A DNA stretch of 64,000 bases, from the NCBI RefSeq assembly GCF_014212135.1, contig NZ_JACJVQ010000020.1:1-64000 (forward strand), in the 5' to 3' direction. The translations under genes were made by a program, and so were the position numbers. This document shows, in pieces, positions 34,917 through 44,677 of the stretch (the stretch's first letter is position 1; the number at the start of each line of letters is the position of its first letter). The notes below the pieces were generated by a model, which saw only the letters and a list, made by a program, of their open reading frames with translations, was not told where the DNA came from and did no database searches. The DNA is from Cohnella thailandensis. GTDB lineage: Bacteria; Bacillota; Bacilli; Paenibacillales; Paenibacillaceae.

Positions 34917-36686
34917 ATGCGCGCGAATTGGAGAGCAGCCTTCAGCTTAAACAACGTCAGAATGCGGAACAAGATGCTGATCGTTTACTTTTTGTCCGTC
35001 TTTATTCCGGTCGTTCTGACCAACGTCATTTTCTACAACATCACGAGCAATAACGTCAAGAAGCAGAAAATGAGGGACATCTCCCTCGCCATCGAGCAGA
35101 TCCGCAACGACTTTATGGCTCAGGTCAACGCGGCCGTGGGGATTTCCGCGGTTATTTATAACGATACGATTCTCAACCAGTACCTGGAGGAAAGCTACGA
35201 GGTTCCTTCCGATTACGTGAACAATTATCAGTCCTACATTATCGGCATGCTGAGCAAGTACAGTCCCGTCTATGAAGCGATTCAGCGCATTACGCTGTAT
35301 TCGAACAACAGCACGATCATTTACGGAGGGCAGGTCGAACCGATCACGAAGCAGACCAGGGAGCAGATTTGGTACCGACGAATCAGCGCTTCGGAGCTTT
35401 CGACTCCGATTCTGCTGAAGACGTCGACCGACTACCCCGGCGCTTCGGGCGAAGCTCTTAGCATCGTTCGCAAGATCAGCAATTCCGGGGGTTCGGAGCA
35501 ATGGGAGAAAATCCTCAAGATCGATCTTCACCCGGAAGCGATCAAGGAACTGTTCCATAACGTTACCCTGGAAGGGAATTTATACCTCCTTCGGGGGAAT
35601 GAAGTGCAATATACGACGAACCCCGCCATCTCCCCGGCCCGCTTGGCCGATTTTTCTTCGTTTCCGGCATCCAAAGGCACGCTCGTTTTCGATGAAGATT
35701 TTCCGGACGTCTCTTATTTGAGCAAGTGGCGGATCGTCGGGGAGTTTCGCGAATCGGCGGTGCTGGAGGAAGTGCACAAATCCAGAATATCCGTCCTGTA
35801 TTTGGCCGTTCCCAATCTGCTCCTCTCGACGCTGGTCATCATCTGGTTTACCCGATCTCTAAACGCGAGGCTCGTCCGGATCCTGAAGCATATGAAACGA
35901 GTCAAAAACCATTCGTTCGATACGATATCGTATCAGGATAACAAAGACGAGATCGGACAGCTGACCGCCGAATTCAACCGGATGACGCTGCAAATCAAAA
36001 GCCTGATCCACGACGTCTACATCGCGGACATCCAGAAGAAGGAGCTTCAGCTCAAACGAAATCAATCTCAGCTCCACGCGCTGCAGAGCCAGATCAATCC
36101 GCATTTCCTGTTCAACTCGCTCGAAACGATCCGGATGCGCAGCTTGATGAAGAAGGAAGAGGAGACGGCCAAGATCATTCATAATATGGCGAAGATATTC
36201 CGCAAGTCCCTCGCCTGGGGCAAGGACTGGGTCACGATCCGGGACGAGCTGGACCTTGTCGCCTGCTTCCTCGAAATCCAGAAATACCGATTCGGGGACA
36301 AGCTCGATTTCCGCATCGAAGCGGACGACTCGGTGATGGATATGATGATTCCGAAAATGACGCTGCAGCCGCTCGTCGAGAACGCCAGCATCCACGGCAT
36401 CGAGAAGTCCAAGGAAGGAGGCTTGATCCGGGTTGCGGTCGGCACAACGGAAGAGGGGCTTGTCTGCACCGTGAAGGACAACGGAGCTGGGATTCCGGCC
36501 GCTAAGCTGGAGGCGATCTTAAGCGAGTTGGAGCTCAGCGAGGATATCGGGGAGAGCGTCGGCATCAAGAATGTCTATTACCGGTTAAAGATGTATTACC
36601 AAGAGCGGGTCCGGTTCGAGGCGACGAGCGAAGAGGGCAAGGGGACCGAGTTCCGAATCGTTGTCAAGGACGAGCCGAACGGATAG
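34917..36686 (+). CDS. YesM-type sensor histidine kinase (locus III)
   Basis: A 589-residue protein: TM1 (about 18-40), extracellular sensor, TM2 (about 290-312), HAMP, then INPHFLFNSLETIRM (histidine near 394), LVENASIHGIEK and KDNGAGIPA. The ATG at 34917 is behind GGAGGA, 16 bases after the regulator stop. By context it should sense xylo-oligosaccharides or aldouronates, because GH10 and GH8 enzymes follow in the locus. Confidence 0.93.
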   Translation: MRANWRAAFSLNNVRMRNKMLIVYFLSVFIPVVLTNVIFYNITSNNVKKQKMRDISLAIEQIRNDFMAQVNAAVGISAVIYNDTILNQYLEESYEVPSDYVNNYQSYIIGMLSKYSPVYEAIQRITLYSNNSTIIYGGQVEPITKQTREQIWYRRISASELSTPILLKTSTDYPGASGEALSIVRKISNSGGSEQWEKILKIDLHPEAIKELFHNVTLEGNLYLLRGNEVQYTTNPAISPARLADFSSFPASKGTLVFDEDFPDVSYLSKWRIVGEFRESAVLEEVHKSRISVLYLAVPNLLLSTLVIIWFTRSLNARLVRILKHMKRVKNHSFDTISYQDNKDEIGQLTAEFNRMTLQIKSLIHDVYIADIQKKELQLKRNQSQLHALQSQINPHFLFNSLETIRMRSLMKKEEETAKIIHNMAKIFRKSLAWGKDWVTIRDELDLVACFLEIQKYRFGDKLDFRIEADDSVMDMMIPKMTLQPLVENASIHGIEKSKEGGLIRVAVGTTEEGLVCTVKDNGAGIPAAKLEAILSELELSEDIGESVGIKNVYYRLKMYYQERVRFEATSEEGKGTEFRIVVKDEPNG

Positions 36687-36748
36687 CAGCTAAAATATCC
36701 AAAGCACAATGTTTAGTTTATTCGGTAAACAAACCCTGGAAATGCTCT

Positions 36749-36767
36749 TATACTGAAAGTGCTTACA
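36749..36767 (+). promoter_or_regulatory. Locus III operon promoter with cre-like site
   Basis: The -10 box TATACT (36749-36754) has no clear -35. TGAAAGTGCTTACA (36754-36767) fits the cre consensus at 13 of 14 positions and would cover the start of transcription. The AT-rich segment 36690-36734 upstream is the likely activator site. Confidence 0.6.
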
Positions 36768-36802
36768 AAAAACACAATCGCATCGAAAGGGGTTCGAACT
36801 TA

Positions 36803-38533
36803 GTGGCAAAGAAGTTACTGGTTGCCGGCATGGCCGCCGTCATGGCGATGTCCGCGGTCGCGTGCTCGAACGGCAACAACAACGGCAGCAATGCGTCGCC
36901 TAGCGATGCCGGAGCAAGCCCTTCGGCATCGGAAAGCGCTCCCGCTTCTGAAAGCGCTCCCGCCTCCGAGGCACCGAAAGACAAGGTCACGTTTACGTTC
37001 TTCAACGGGGTAGCCGGCGAGAAGGACCTCAACACCAACGAGACGACGATCGGCAAGCTCCTCGAGGACCAGACCGGCGTCAACTTCAAGATCGAACACC
37101 TGGTCGGCGACCTCAATACGAAGGTCGGAACGATGATCGCCTCCAACACTTACCCCGACGTCATGATTCCGGACGCCGCGATCGAAGAGGTTCTCAAGGC
37201 GGGCGCCTTCATTCCTCTCGACGACCTGATCGAGCAATACGGACCGAATATCAAACGCGTGTACGGACCGTATTTCGAACGGATGAGAGCGGATTACGGC
37301 GGCAAGATTTACTTTCTCCCCTTCGGCCCTCAAGTCGGCGACTATATGCCGGATCCGAACATCAACCAAGGCGCTTTCTGGGTTCAACGCCGAGTGCTGA
37401 AGGAAGCGGGTTATCCGCAGATCAAGACGCTGGACGAATACGTCAAGCTGGTCGAGGATTTCGTCGCCAAGCACCCGGACGAAGACCTGACGGGCATGGT
37501 CTCGCTGACGCACGACTGGAGATTCTTCGCGACCTCCAACCCGCCGATGCACCTGGCCGGATTCCCGAACGACGGCAACGTCATGGTCGACGTGAATACG
37601 CTTGACGCCAAGACTTATGCCGGCTCCGACGAAACGAAGCGCTGGCTGAAGACGCTGAACGATCTGAACGCCAAGGGCCTGTTCGACAAGTCTTCCTTCG
37701 TCGACAACTACGACCAATATATCGCGAAGCTCACCTCGCACAAGGTCGTAGGATTCTTCGACTACGGCTGGCAGATCGGCAACGCGCAGAACGTTCTGAA
37801 GGACGCGGCGCGCAAGGATCAGACGCAGGACGATTTCGTTTACTTCCCACTGCCGGTTACGTTCGACGGAACCAAGGACCAATACCTGGATCCGCCGGGC
37901 TGGACGAGCAACCGCGGCGCCGGCATCACGAAGAGCGCGAAGGATCCGGCTCGAATCATTCAGTATTGGGATAACCTGCTCAAGGAAGAGAATCAGGTTC
38001 TCAAGAGCTGGGGCATCAAGGGCGAGACGTACGAGGTCGACGACAAGGGCCGCTTCTACCGTACGGCCGAGCAGATCGCGAAGCTCGACGACGCGTTCAA
38101 CGAGAAATTCGGCTTCAAGACCTATGACTGGGATTGGCCGCAATACGGTACTTCTTCCACCTTGTCGGACGGGAACGCGTTGGCTCCGGGCTACCAGCCG
38201 GAGGTGTTCCAAATGAGCTTGACGGAAGGCGACAAAACGATTCTGGAGAAGTACGGCGTCAAGACGTACGCGGAAATGTTCGACACTCCGGAAGACCGTC
38301 CATGGTTCCCTGCATGGAGCATTCCGAAGGAGCAAGGCTCGCCGCAGCAGATCTGGGAGACGAAGAAGGACGATCTCACGAAGAAGTACTTCCCTAAGCT
38401 AGTGCTCGCGAAGCCGGCCGAATTCGAAGGCATCTGGGCGGAGTACCAGAAAGAATTCGGCAAGCTGGATACGGCCGGCTACGAGACGTGGTATAAGGAG
38501 CAAATCCAGAAAGTCGTGGAAGTCGCGAAGTAA
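36803..38533 (+). CDS. LplA-type ABC solute-binding lipoprotein (locus III)
   Basis: A large (576-residue) binding protein of the LplA class. It has a signal peptide and lipobox SAVAC, a linker with the octad-like repeat ESAPASESAPASE, then the binding domain opening KVTFTFFNGVAGEKDLN. The start is GTG at 36803 behind GAAAGGGG. In Paenibacillus, LplA-YtcP-YtcP transporters next to GH10 genes import aldouronates and xylo-oligosaccharides, and the same layout is seen here. Confidence 0.92.
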   Translation: MAKKLLVAGMAAVMAMSAVACSNGNNNGSNASPSDAGASPSASESAPASESAPASEAPKDKVTFTFFNGVAGEKDLNTNETTIGKLLEDQTGVNFKIEHLVGDLNTKVGTMIASNTYPDVMIPDAAIEEVLKAGAFIPLDDLIEQYGPNIKRVYGPYFERMRADYGGKIYFLPFGPQVGDYMPDPNINQGAFWVQRRVLKEAGYPQIKTLDEYVKLVEDFVAKHPDEDLTGMVSLTHDWRFFATSNPPMHLAGFPNDGNVMVDVNTLDAKTYAGSDETKRWLKTLNDLNAKGLFDKSSFVDNYDQYIAKLTSHKVVGFFDYGWQIGNAQNVLKDAARKDQTQDDFVYFPLPVTFDGTKDQYLDPPGWTSNRGAGITKSAKDPARIIQYWDNLLKEENQVLKSWGIKGETYEVDDKGRFYRTAEQIAKLDDAFNEKFGFKTYDWDWPQYGTSSTLSDGNALAPGYQPEVFQMSLTEGDKTILEKYGVKTYAEMFDTPEDRPWFPAWSIPKEQGSPQQIWETKKDDLTKKYFPKLVLAKPAEFEGIWAEYQKEFGKLDTAGYETWYKEQIQKVVEVAK

Positions 38534-38560
38534 TCCGGGATAACGCATAGGCACAAAGGC

Positions 38561-38607
38561 GAAAGGCCGGCTTAACGTGCGGTACCGCGCTTAAGACCGG
38601 CCTTTCC
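38561..38607 (+). terminator. Hairpin between binding-protein and permease genes (locus III)
   Basis: GAAAGGCCGGCTTAA and TTAAGACCGGCCTTTC pair with a further short inner stem (GCGGTACCGC). The T-run is short, so it may stop only part of transcription or protect the 5' mRNA, raising binding-protein yield. Confidence 0.65.
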
Positions 38608-38644
38608 ATATGCGGCGCTTAGCCCTACGGAAGGAGAGAGAACC

Positions 38645-39619
38645 ATGGAGAAGAACACCGCGCTGGCAGCGTCGACCATGACGCCGAAGCCGCAACCGAC
38701 GGGGCTGAGACTGTTTTTGAAGAGACTCGTTCAACAACGGATGCTGGTCCTCATGTCCGTTCCTTTTGTCGTCTGGTTGTTTATTTTCAAGTACGTTCCG
38801 GTTTGGGGCTGGACGATCGCTTTCCAGGATTATCAACCGGCGCTCCCCTTCAAGGACCAGAAGTGGGTCGGATTTCACCATTTCGACGCCTTGTTCTCGG
38901 AAGACCGGTTCCTGATCGCCCTCCGCAATACGCTCGCGATGAGCGGAATCAATCTGGTGCTAGGCTTCGTTACCGCCATTACGTTGGCGCTGCTTCTGAA
39001 TGAAGTACGCAAGGTCGCGTTCAAGCGAGTCGTGCAAACCGTCAGTTACTTGCCTCACTTCATCTCGTGGGTAGTCGCCGCGGGCATCATTCAAACGACT
39101 CTCGCTCCGGACGGCATCATCAATGAATTGCTTAAATGGTTCGGAGCCATCGATAAAGGACAGGAATACTTGTTCCTCGGGAAAGCCGAGTGGTTCTGGG
39201 GAATCTTCGGCGCAAGCTCGGTATGGAAAGACGTGGGATGGAATACGATCGTTTATCTGGCCGCCATCACCTCCATCGATCCGGCCCAGTACGAAGCGGC
39301 GGAGATGGACGGAGCGGGCCGGCTCAGGCGGATGTGGTACATCACGCTGCCGGGCATCCGGCCGGTCATTATCGTGTTGTTAATCATGAATATCGGATAT
39401 TTGCTGGAATCGGGATTCGAGCCTCAGTACCTGCTCGGCAACGGCATGAACGTCGATTATTCCGAGAACATTGACATATTCGTTCTGAAATACGGCCTTC
39501 AACAGTTCAACTTCCCGCTTGCCACCGCGGCAGGCATGTTTAAGACGGTCGTCAGCTTCGTCCTTCTGTTCTCGGCGAATCATCTCGCCAAGCGGATGGG
39601 CCAAGACAGATTGTTCTAG
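38645..39619 (+). CDS. LplB-type ABC permease (locus III)
   Basis: A 324-residue permease with six membrane segments after a short cytoplasmic start, and EAA loop YEAAEMDGAGRLRRMWYITL. The segment PFVVWLFIFKYVPVWGWTIA is typical of LplB proteins. The ATG at 38645 is behind GGAGAGAG. The second permease follows after 15 bases. Confidence 0.93.
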   Translation: MEKNTALAASTMTPKPQPTGLRLFLKRLVQQRMLVLMSVPFVVWLFIFKYVPVWGWTIAFQDYQPALPFKDQKWVGFHHFDALFSEDRFLIALRNTLAMSGINLVLGFVTAITLALLLNEVRKVAFKRVVQTVSYLPHFISWVVAAGIIQTTLAPDGIINELLKWFGAIDKGQEYLFLGKAEWFWGIFGASSVWKDVGWNTIVYLAAITSIDPAQYEAAEMDGAGRLRRMWYITLPGIRPVIIVLLIMNIGYLLESGFEPQYLLGNGMNVDYSENIDIFVLKYGLQQFNFPLATAAGMFKTVVSFVLLFSANHLAKRMGQDRLF

Positions 39620-39634
39620 AAGGAGGAGTTCCTC

Positions 39635-40570
39635 ATGGCGAATTCGGCTTCCGCGCCCAAACCAAGAAGGCTCTCGCGTCGAGACTCTTCCCTTGGCGAT
39701 AAAATATTCGATATCTGCAACTACGTTCTGCTTACCTGTCTCATGATCGTTACGCTGTACCCTTTTCTCAACACCTTAGCGGTCTCCTTGAATGCGGCCA
39801 GCGATTCGATCAAAGGCGGGATTCATCTGTTGCCGCGGGACTTCTCCCTGGAGAATTACAAATACGTATTTAGGGAAAACACGATCTTCACCGCGACGAC
39901 GATCTCCGTGCTTCGCACCGTCATCGGCACGATCGTGACGGTATTCGCTTCGGCCATGGTCGCCTACACGATCAGCCGGCCGGAGTACGTGCTGCGGAAG
40001 TTCATCACGATCGCGTTCATTATCACGATGTACATTAACGGCGGGCTGATTCCGAACTACCTGCTCATTCGGGATCTGGGACTGATCAATAACTTCTGGG
40101 TTTATATTTTGCCCGGCATTATCGGCGTCTTTAACTTGATCATCATCCGTTCCTTCATCGAGCAGCTGCCGGAGAGCGTGATCGAGTCGGCCCGCATCGA
40201 CGGGGCCGGGGACTTCCGGACCTTCTTCAACATCGTGTTCCCGCTATGCCTTCCGGTGCTTGCGACCGTGGCGCTGTTCACGGCCGTCTACCAATGGAAC
40301 TCCTGGTTCGACGTGTTCTTGTACAACTCGTCCAACGTGGAGCTCAGCACGCTGCAGTACGAGCTGCAGAAGATTCTGCAGAACTCGAACACGACGAGCA
40401 GCGCGGAGTCGGCGTTCGCGAATTCGGCGAACGGGTCCGCGATCAAGGTGTCGCCGCTCTCCATCCGCGCGACGATGACGATCGTTGCGGCCGTCCCGAT
40501 GATTATCATTTATCCGTTCCTTCAGAAGTATTTCGTTAAAGGCATGACCGTCGGAGGCGTCAAAGGATAA
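39635..40570 (+). CDS. LplC/YtcP-type ABC permease (locus III)
   Basis: A 311-residue permease with six membrane segments, the loop IESARIDGAGDFRTFFNIVF in the EAA position and C-terminus GMTVGGVKG. The insertion near residues 235-275 is rich in Asn and Ser. The ATG at 39635 is behind AGGAGG. It completes the importer apart from the missing ATPase. Confidence 0.93.
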   Translation: MANSASAPKPRRLSRRDSSLGDKIFDICNYVLLTCLMIVTLYPFLNTLAVSLNAASDSIKGGIHLLPRDFSLENYKYVFRENTIFTATTISVLRTVIGTIVTVFASAMVAYTISRPEYVLRKFITIAFIITMYINGGLIPNYLLIRDLGLINNFWVYILPGIIGVFNLIIIRSFIEQLPESVIESARIDGAGDFRTFFNIVFPLCLPVLATVALFTAVYQWNSWFDVFLYNSSNVELSTLQYELQKILQNSNTTSSAESAFANSANGSAIKVSPLSIRATMTIVAAVPMIIIYPFLQKYFVKGMTVGGVKG

Positions 40571-40592
40571 CGAAAGTTAGGGGGAAAAGCGA

Positions 40593-41597
40593 ATGGAACC
40601 ATCTCGCGGCATTCCGAAATTGCACGAAGTTCTCCAAGGTTGTTTCGACATCGGGGCCGCGGTCAACCCGCGCACGATCGCCAGGTCCGGCGAGCTGATC
40701 GCCTATCACTACAACAGCCTTACCGCCGAGAACGAAATGAAGTTCGCGAGCCTTCATCCATCGGAGGAGGAGTATACGTTCGAGGAGGCCGATCGGATCG
40801 CCGACTTCGCCCGGAGCAAGGGAATGAGGATGAGAGGGCATACGCTCGTCTGGCATAATCAGACGCCCGATTGGCTGTTCCAGGATCGGAATGGCGGACT
40901 GGTCGGACGCGGAGAGCTGTTCGCCCGCATGAAATCCCATATCGACACGGTCGTGAAGCGGTACAAGAACAGCGTCTATTGCTGGGATGTTGTGAACGAA
41001 GTCATCGCCGACGAGGGCGACGAGCTGCTTCGCCAGTCGAAATGGACGGCGATCGCGGGAGAAGACTTTATCTCGAAGGCGTTCGAATATGCCCATGAAG
41101 CGGACCCGAACGCTCTGCTTTTCTACAATGATTATAATGAGAGCCACCCTATCAAACGGGAGAAGATCTACGCACTGGTCAAGTCGCTGAGGGAGAGGGA
41201 CGTGCCGATCCACGGCGTCGGCTTGCAGGCGCATTGGAACCTGTACGACCCCGGGCTCGACGACATCCGAAGCGCGATCGAGCGCTATGCTTCGTTGGGG
41301 CTGAAGCTTCACGTCACGGAGCTGGACGTCTCGATGTTCGAATTCGGCGACCGCCGGACGGATTTGACCGAGCCGACGGAACGAATGATCGAGCTTCAGA
41401 TCGAAAGGTATGCGCAGATATTTAAGCTTTTCCGGGAATACAAGGATGTCATCGATGCCGTAACGTTCTGGGGAGCGGCGGACGATTATACGTGGCTGGA
41501 CGATTTCCCGGTACGAGGGAGAAAAAACTGGCCGCTCCTGTTCGATGAGAAGCACCGGCCGAAACCATCCTTCTGGAAGGTGGTGGAGGGCGCATGA
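40593..41597 (+). CDS. Cytoplasmic GH10 endo-1,4-beta-xylanase
   Basis: It cleaves beta-1,4-xylosidic bonds with retention. The 334-residue protein is a single GH10 barrel: LTAENEMKF, MRGHTLVWHNQTPDWL, acid/base E136 in WDVVNEVIAD, QAHWNL and the nucleophile E243 in VTELDVSMFE. There is no signal peptide or binding module, so it acts on imported xylo-oligosaccharides, like the intracellular XynA2 enzymes of Paenibacillus and Geobacillus. The ATG at 40593 is behind AGGGGG. It overlaps the GH8 gene by 4 bases (ATGA). Confidence 0.95.
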   Translation: MEPSRGIPKLHEVLQGCFDIGAAVNPRTIARSGELIAYHYNSLTAENEMKFASLHPSEEEYTFEEADRIADFARSKGMRMRGHTLVWHNQTPDWLFQDRNGGLVGRGELFARMKSHIDTVVKRYKNSVYCWDVVNEVIADEGDELLRQSKWTAIAGEDFISKAFEYAHEADPNALLFYNDYNESHPIKREKIYALVKSLRERDVPIHGVGLQAHWNLYDPGLDDIRSAIERYASLGLKLHVTELDVSMFEFGDRRTDLTEPTERMIELQIERYAQIFKLFREYKDVIDAVTFWGAADDYTWLDDFPVRGRKNWPLLFDEKHRPKPSFWKVVEGA

Positions 41598-42760
41598 CGG
41601 AGGCGAGAACGAGGGGAACCGGAGAAGGAGCGTTCGCGACCGGAAGGTACCGGAACCTGTTGCAGCAGTACGGCTATTCCGCAAGCGACATCCAGTCCAG
41701 GCTGGCGGATACGTGGAATCAATTGTTCGACGGAGACGAAGAGACGAGAATCTACTATCCGGTCGGCGAAGACAAGGGCTACATGCTGGACACCGGCAAT
41801 CTCGACGTCCGTACCGAAGGCATGTCCTACGGCATGATGATGGCCGTCCAGATGGGGGACAAGGACTTGTTCGACCGGCTCTGGAGATGGACGTACGAAT
41901 ACATGTACATGACGACCGGCGTTCATGCGGGCTACTTCGCCTGGTCCTGCAACCCGGACGGCACGAAGCGCTCTCACGGGCCGGCGCCGGACGGCGAAGA
42001 GTACTTCGCGCTGGCTCTGTTCTTCGCTTCGCATCGCTGGGGGGACGGGCGCCATCCGCTGGATTACGGAGTCATGGCCCGGGACATCCTGCGGGCTTGC
42101 CTTCACAATGGCGAGGACGGCAGGGGGCATCCGATGTGGAACCGGGACAACCGGCTGATCAAGTTCATTCCGGAATGCGAGTATTCCGATCCTTCCTATC
42201 ATTTGCCCCACTTCTACGAGCTGTTCGCGCTCTGGGCGGACGAGGAGGATCGGCCGTTCTGGAAGGAAGCGGCCGCGGCCAGCCGGGAGTATCTGAAGCT
42301 GGCCTGCCATCCGGTGACGGGTCTAGCTCCGGAATATGCTTATTACGATGGGACTCCTAACGACGAGAAAGGCTACGGTCACTTCTTCAGCGATTCCTAT
42401 CGGGTCGCGGCGAACATCGGGCTCGACGCGGAATGGTTCGGCGCGACGGACTGGATGAGACAGCAGACGAACCGGCTTCAGCGCTTCTTCGCGGACAAGG
42501 ATCCCGAGGACCTCAGGCGGTACCGGATCGACGGCGAGCCCTTCGAGGAGAAGGCGCTTCATCCCGTGGGGCTGCTCGCGACGAACGCGTGCGCGGCGCT
42601 TGCTTCCCCGGACGGACCTCACGCTCGGGAAGCCGTAGCCGCGTTCTGGAATACTCCCGTTCGCAAGGGAGTTCGACGCTATTACGACAATTGCTTGTAC
42701 CTGTTCGCCATGATGGCGCTAAGCGGACGGTATCGGATTTGGATGCCGGAGATGAAATAA
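41594..42760 (+). CDS. GH8 reducing-end xylose-releasing exo-oligoxylanase
   Basis: It removes xylose from the reducing end of xylo-oligosaccharides with inversion. The 388-residue protein has the same length as the enzyme of Bacillus halodurans (BH2105). The general acid is E75 in VRTEGMSYGMMMAVQM and the likely general base D267 in GHFFSDSYRVAANIG. There is no signal peptide. The ATG shares its bases with the GH10 stop, so translation is coupled. Together GH10 and GH8 turn imported oligosaccharides into xylose and xylobiose. Confidence 0.93.
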   Translation: MTEARTRGTGEGAFATGRYRNLLQQYGYSASDIQSRLADTWNQLFDGDEETRIYYPVGEDKGYMLDTGNLDVRTEGMSYGMMMAVQMGDKDLFDRLWRWTYEYMYMTTGVHAGYFAWSCNPDGTKRSHGPAPDGEEYFALALFFASHRWGDGRHPLDYGVMARDILRACLHNGEDGRGHPMWNRDNRLIKFIPECEYSDPSYHLPHFYELFALWADEEDRPFWKEAAAASREYLKLACHPVTGLAPEYAYYDGTPNDEKGYGHFFSDSYRVAANIGLDAEWFGATDWMRQQTNRLQRFFADKDPEDLRRYRIDGEPFEEKALHPVGLLATNACAALASPDGPHAREAVAAFWNTPVRKGVRRYYDNCLYLFAMMALSGRYRIWMPEMK

Positions 42761-42792
42761 CGAAAAACGATACGAGGAATTACCTTTAGCGC

Positions 42793-42824
42793 AAAAGGCC
42801 GCCGAGCATGCTCGGCGGCCTTTT
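42793..42824. terminator. Terminator of locus III
   Basis: AAAAGGCCGCCGAGCA is followed directly by its exact complement, a 32-base perfect palindrome with A and T ends. It is a strong terminator in either direction. Confidence 0.92.
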
Positions 42825-42967
42825 CTTGTGCGTTAATTAGGGCAAGAGAAGAGGAGCAGGTTCAGCGCTTGTTTGTGTCATTTTGTATAAGAAAAGGTTC
42901 AATCCGTTTCTATTTTATCGGGCAGAGAAAGAATATACTCGTACGTGCGACAAAAGGAGGGAGAGAG

Positions 42968-44677
42968 TTGGAACGAATGACATTAAAGAATCGAATCCTT
43001 TGGTTATTTGCTGCTGCCACATTACTACCTTTCCTTTTTACTTGTTTCCTATCTTATAACACAATCACTTCGATTCTGGACAAGAAGCTGACGTCCGGAA
43101 TTCAGAACAACTTAAAGCAGGTCGCCTTGTCGCTCGAGAATACGTTAAGCAACCTGAACCATGTCTCCCAGCAGCTTGCATTCGAAGGGAATGTCGGCAG
43201 GCAGCTTGAAGAGTTCATGACGGCGAACGAGCCCTACGACCGCAGCTATTTGACCGACCAGATCAAGTATCAGCTTAATCTCATAACGTTCACCAACCCG
43301 AATATCGGACTGACGATGTACTATTTTCAGGAGGACGGTTCCTTCCTCTTCGAGAATACCGGAGTGAAGGACTCCTTCGCTGTGGGCAAGCTTCCCGTGC
43401 TCTCCTCTTATTACGGGATCACATACTTCGGGCCGCATATCAGCAACGACCGTTTTAACGATCAGTACGTGCTTTCCGCCCTGCGCAAGGTCGAACTGCC
43501 CGAGAGAGAGGATGCCTACATTTATATCGAATCCGGCTTCAAGTTTACTCAGAGCATCCTCGATTTGGATGGCATAAGCAAACATACCTATCATCTCATT
43601 CTAGACAATAGTGGACGTATCGCTTACAGCGAATTGGGACACGTATTTCCGGAAAATTCGCTATTCCCACAATTGAGAGCGCCTTCATCGACTTCCGGAT
43701 CGACTTCGGGCTTCTATTGGTACCGCCAAGTCAGCAATCAGGGATGGAGCGTCGTCTCGCTCCTGTCCAAGGCCGACTACAACCGCGAGAAAAACGAATG
43801 GTTGATGCAGATGCTCTTCTTATCCTTGGCGGTTGTCGCGGTAAGCTTGTCGATCGGTTGGCTTCTGTGGAGAATGGTGTATCGGCCGCTCTCCAGGTTC
43901 AGCAAAGAAATAAGGTGGATGGCAAACAACAACTTCAACTCGGTGGCCATGCGGACAAGCATTCCGGAGTTCGGGGTTCTTCTCAACCAGTTCCAATCGA
44001 TGAAGACTCAGATCGCGGACTTGTTCGCGGAAGTGGAACTCAAAGAGAAGCGAAGGGCGGATTTAGAGATCGAGAAGCTCCTCTACCAGATCAATCCTCA
44101 CTTCCTGATGAACACGTTAGACACCGCTCACTGGCTTGCGGTCATGAACGGACAGCAAGAGATCGATCGTCTCGTCACCTCCCTGAACAAGCTGTTATAT
44201 TATAACCTTCGCAAAGGAGACAGCCTTTCTACCATACGAGAGGAGATCGATTCTCTTAAACAGTATCTGATTCTACAACAGATTCGCTATAACTTTAAAT
44301 TCGACGTTCGCCTTAACGTAAAGGACGAGCTGCTCGACATTGCGGTGCCTAGATTCATCTTGCAGCCGTTAGTGGAGAACGCTCTCTACCATGGACTCGA
44401 CGACGAAGGCAGAATCGAAGTGGAGGTCGGCATGAGCGAAGGACTGGAGATAACGATTACCGATAACGGAGGCGGCATCCCCGAAGAGACGATCGCGGCG
44501 CTGCTGGCGAACGAACAAACGCAGCGGCACCGAGTCGGCATGGGAATCGGAATGAACTATGTCAAGCGAATGCTGGATTCCCACTACGAAGGAGCAGCTA
44601 GCTTAACGGTTACGAGCGAAATCGGAATAGGCACTCGAATCGTCATCCGTTTGCCCTTTAAGGAGGCTGACAAATGA
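42968..44677 (+). CDS. YesM-type sensor histidine kinase (locus IV)
   Basis: A 569-residue protein: TM1 (about 9-32), extracellular sensor, TM2 (about 281-303), HAMP, then INPHFLMNTLDTAHWL (histidine near 378; the usual F after L is M here), LVENALYHGLDD and TDNGGGIPE. The start is TTG at 42968, 7 bases after AAGGAGG; an in-frame ATG at 42977 is too far from that site and others upstream have none. Its stop overlaps the regulator start. A possible -10, TATACT, is at 42934-42939. The signal is unknown. Confidence 0.92.
   Translation: MERMTLKNRILWLFAAATLLPFLFTCFLSYNTITSILDKKLTSGIQNNLKQVALSLENTLSNLNHVSQQLAFEGNVGRQLEEFMTANEPYDRSYLTDQIKYQLNLITFTNPNIGLTMYYFQEDGSFLFENTGVKDSFAVGKLPVLSSYYGITYFGPHISNDRFNDQYVLSALRKVELPEREDAYIYIESGFKFTQSILDLDGISKHTYHLILDNSGRIAYSELGHVFPENSLFPQLRAPSSTSGSTSGFYWYRQVSNQGWSVVSLLSKADYNREKNEWLMQMLFLSLAVVAVSLSIGWLLWRMVYRPLSRFSKEIRWMANNNFNSVAMRTSIPEFGVLLNQFQSMKTQIADLFAEVELKEKRRADLEIEKLLYQINPHFLMNTLDTAHWLAVMNGQQEIDRLVTSLNKLLYYNLRKGDSLSTIREEIDSLKQYLILQQIRYNFKFDVRLNVKDELLDIAVPRFILQPLVENALYHGLDDEGRIEVEVGMSEGLEITITDNGGGIPEETIAALLANEQTQRHRVGMGIGMNYVKRMLDSHYEGAASLTVTSEIGIGTRIVIRLPFKEADK

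Noticed and set aside
33141..36726. Shared 11-mer GTTTATTCGGT at 33141 and 36716, and TCCAAAG with a nearby CAA at 33182 and 36698
   Set aside because: Distances to the -10 boxes differ and the first copy lies in a terminator region, so a common operator for locus III is not supported.
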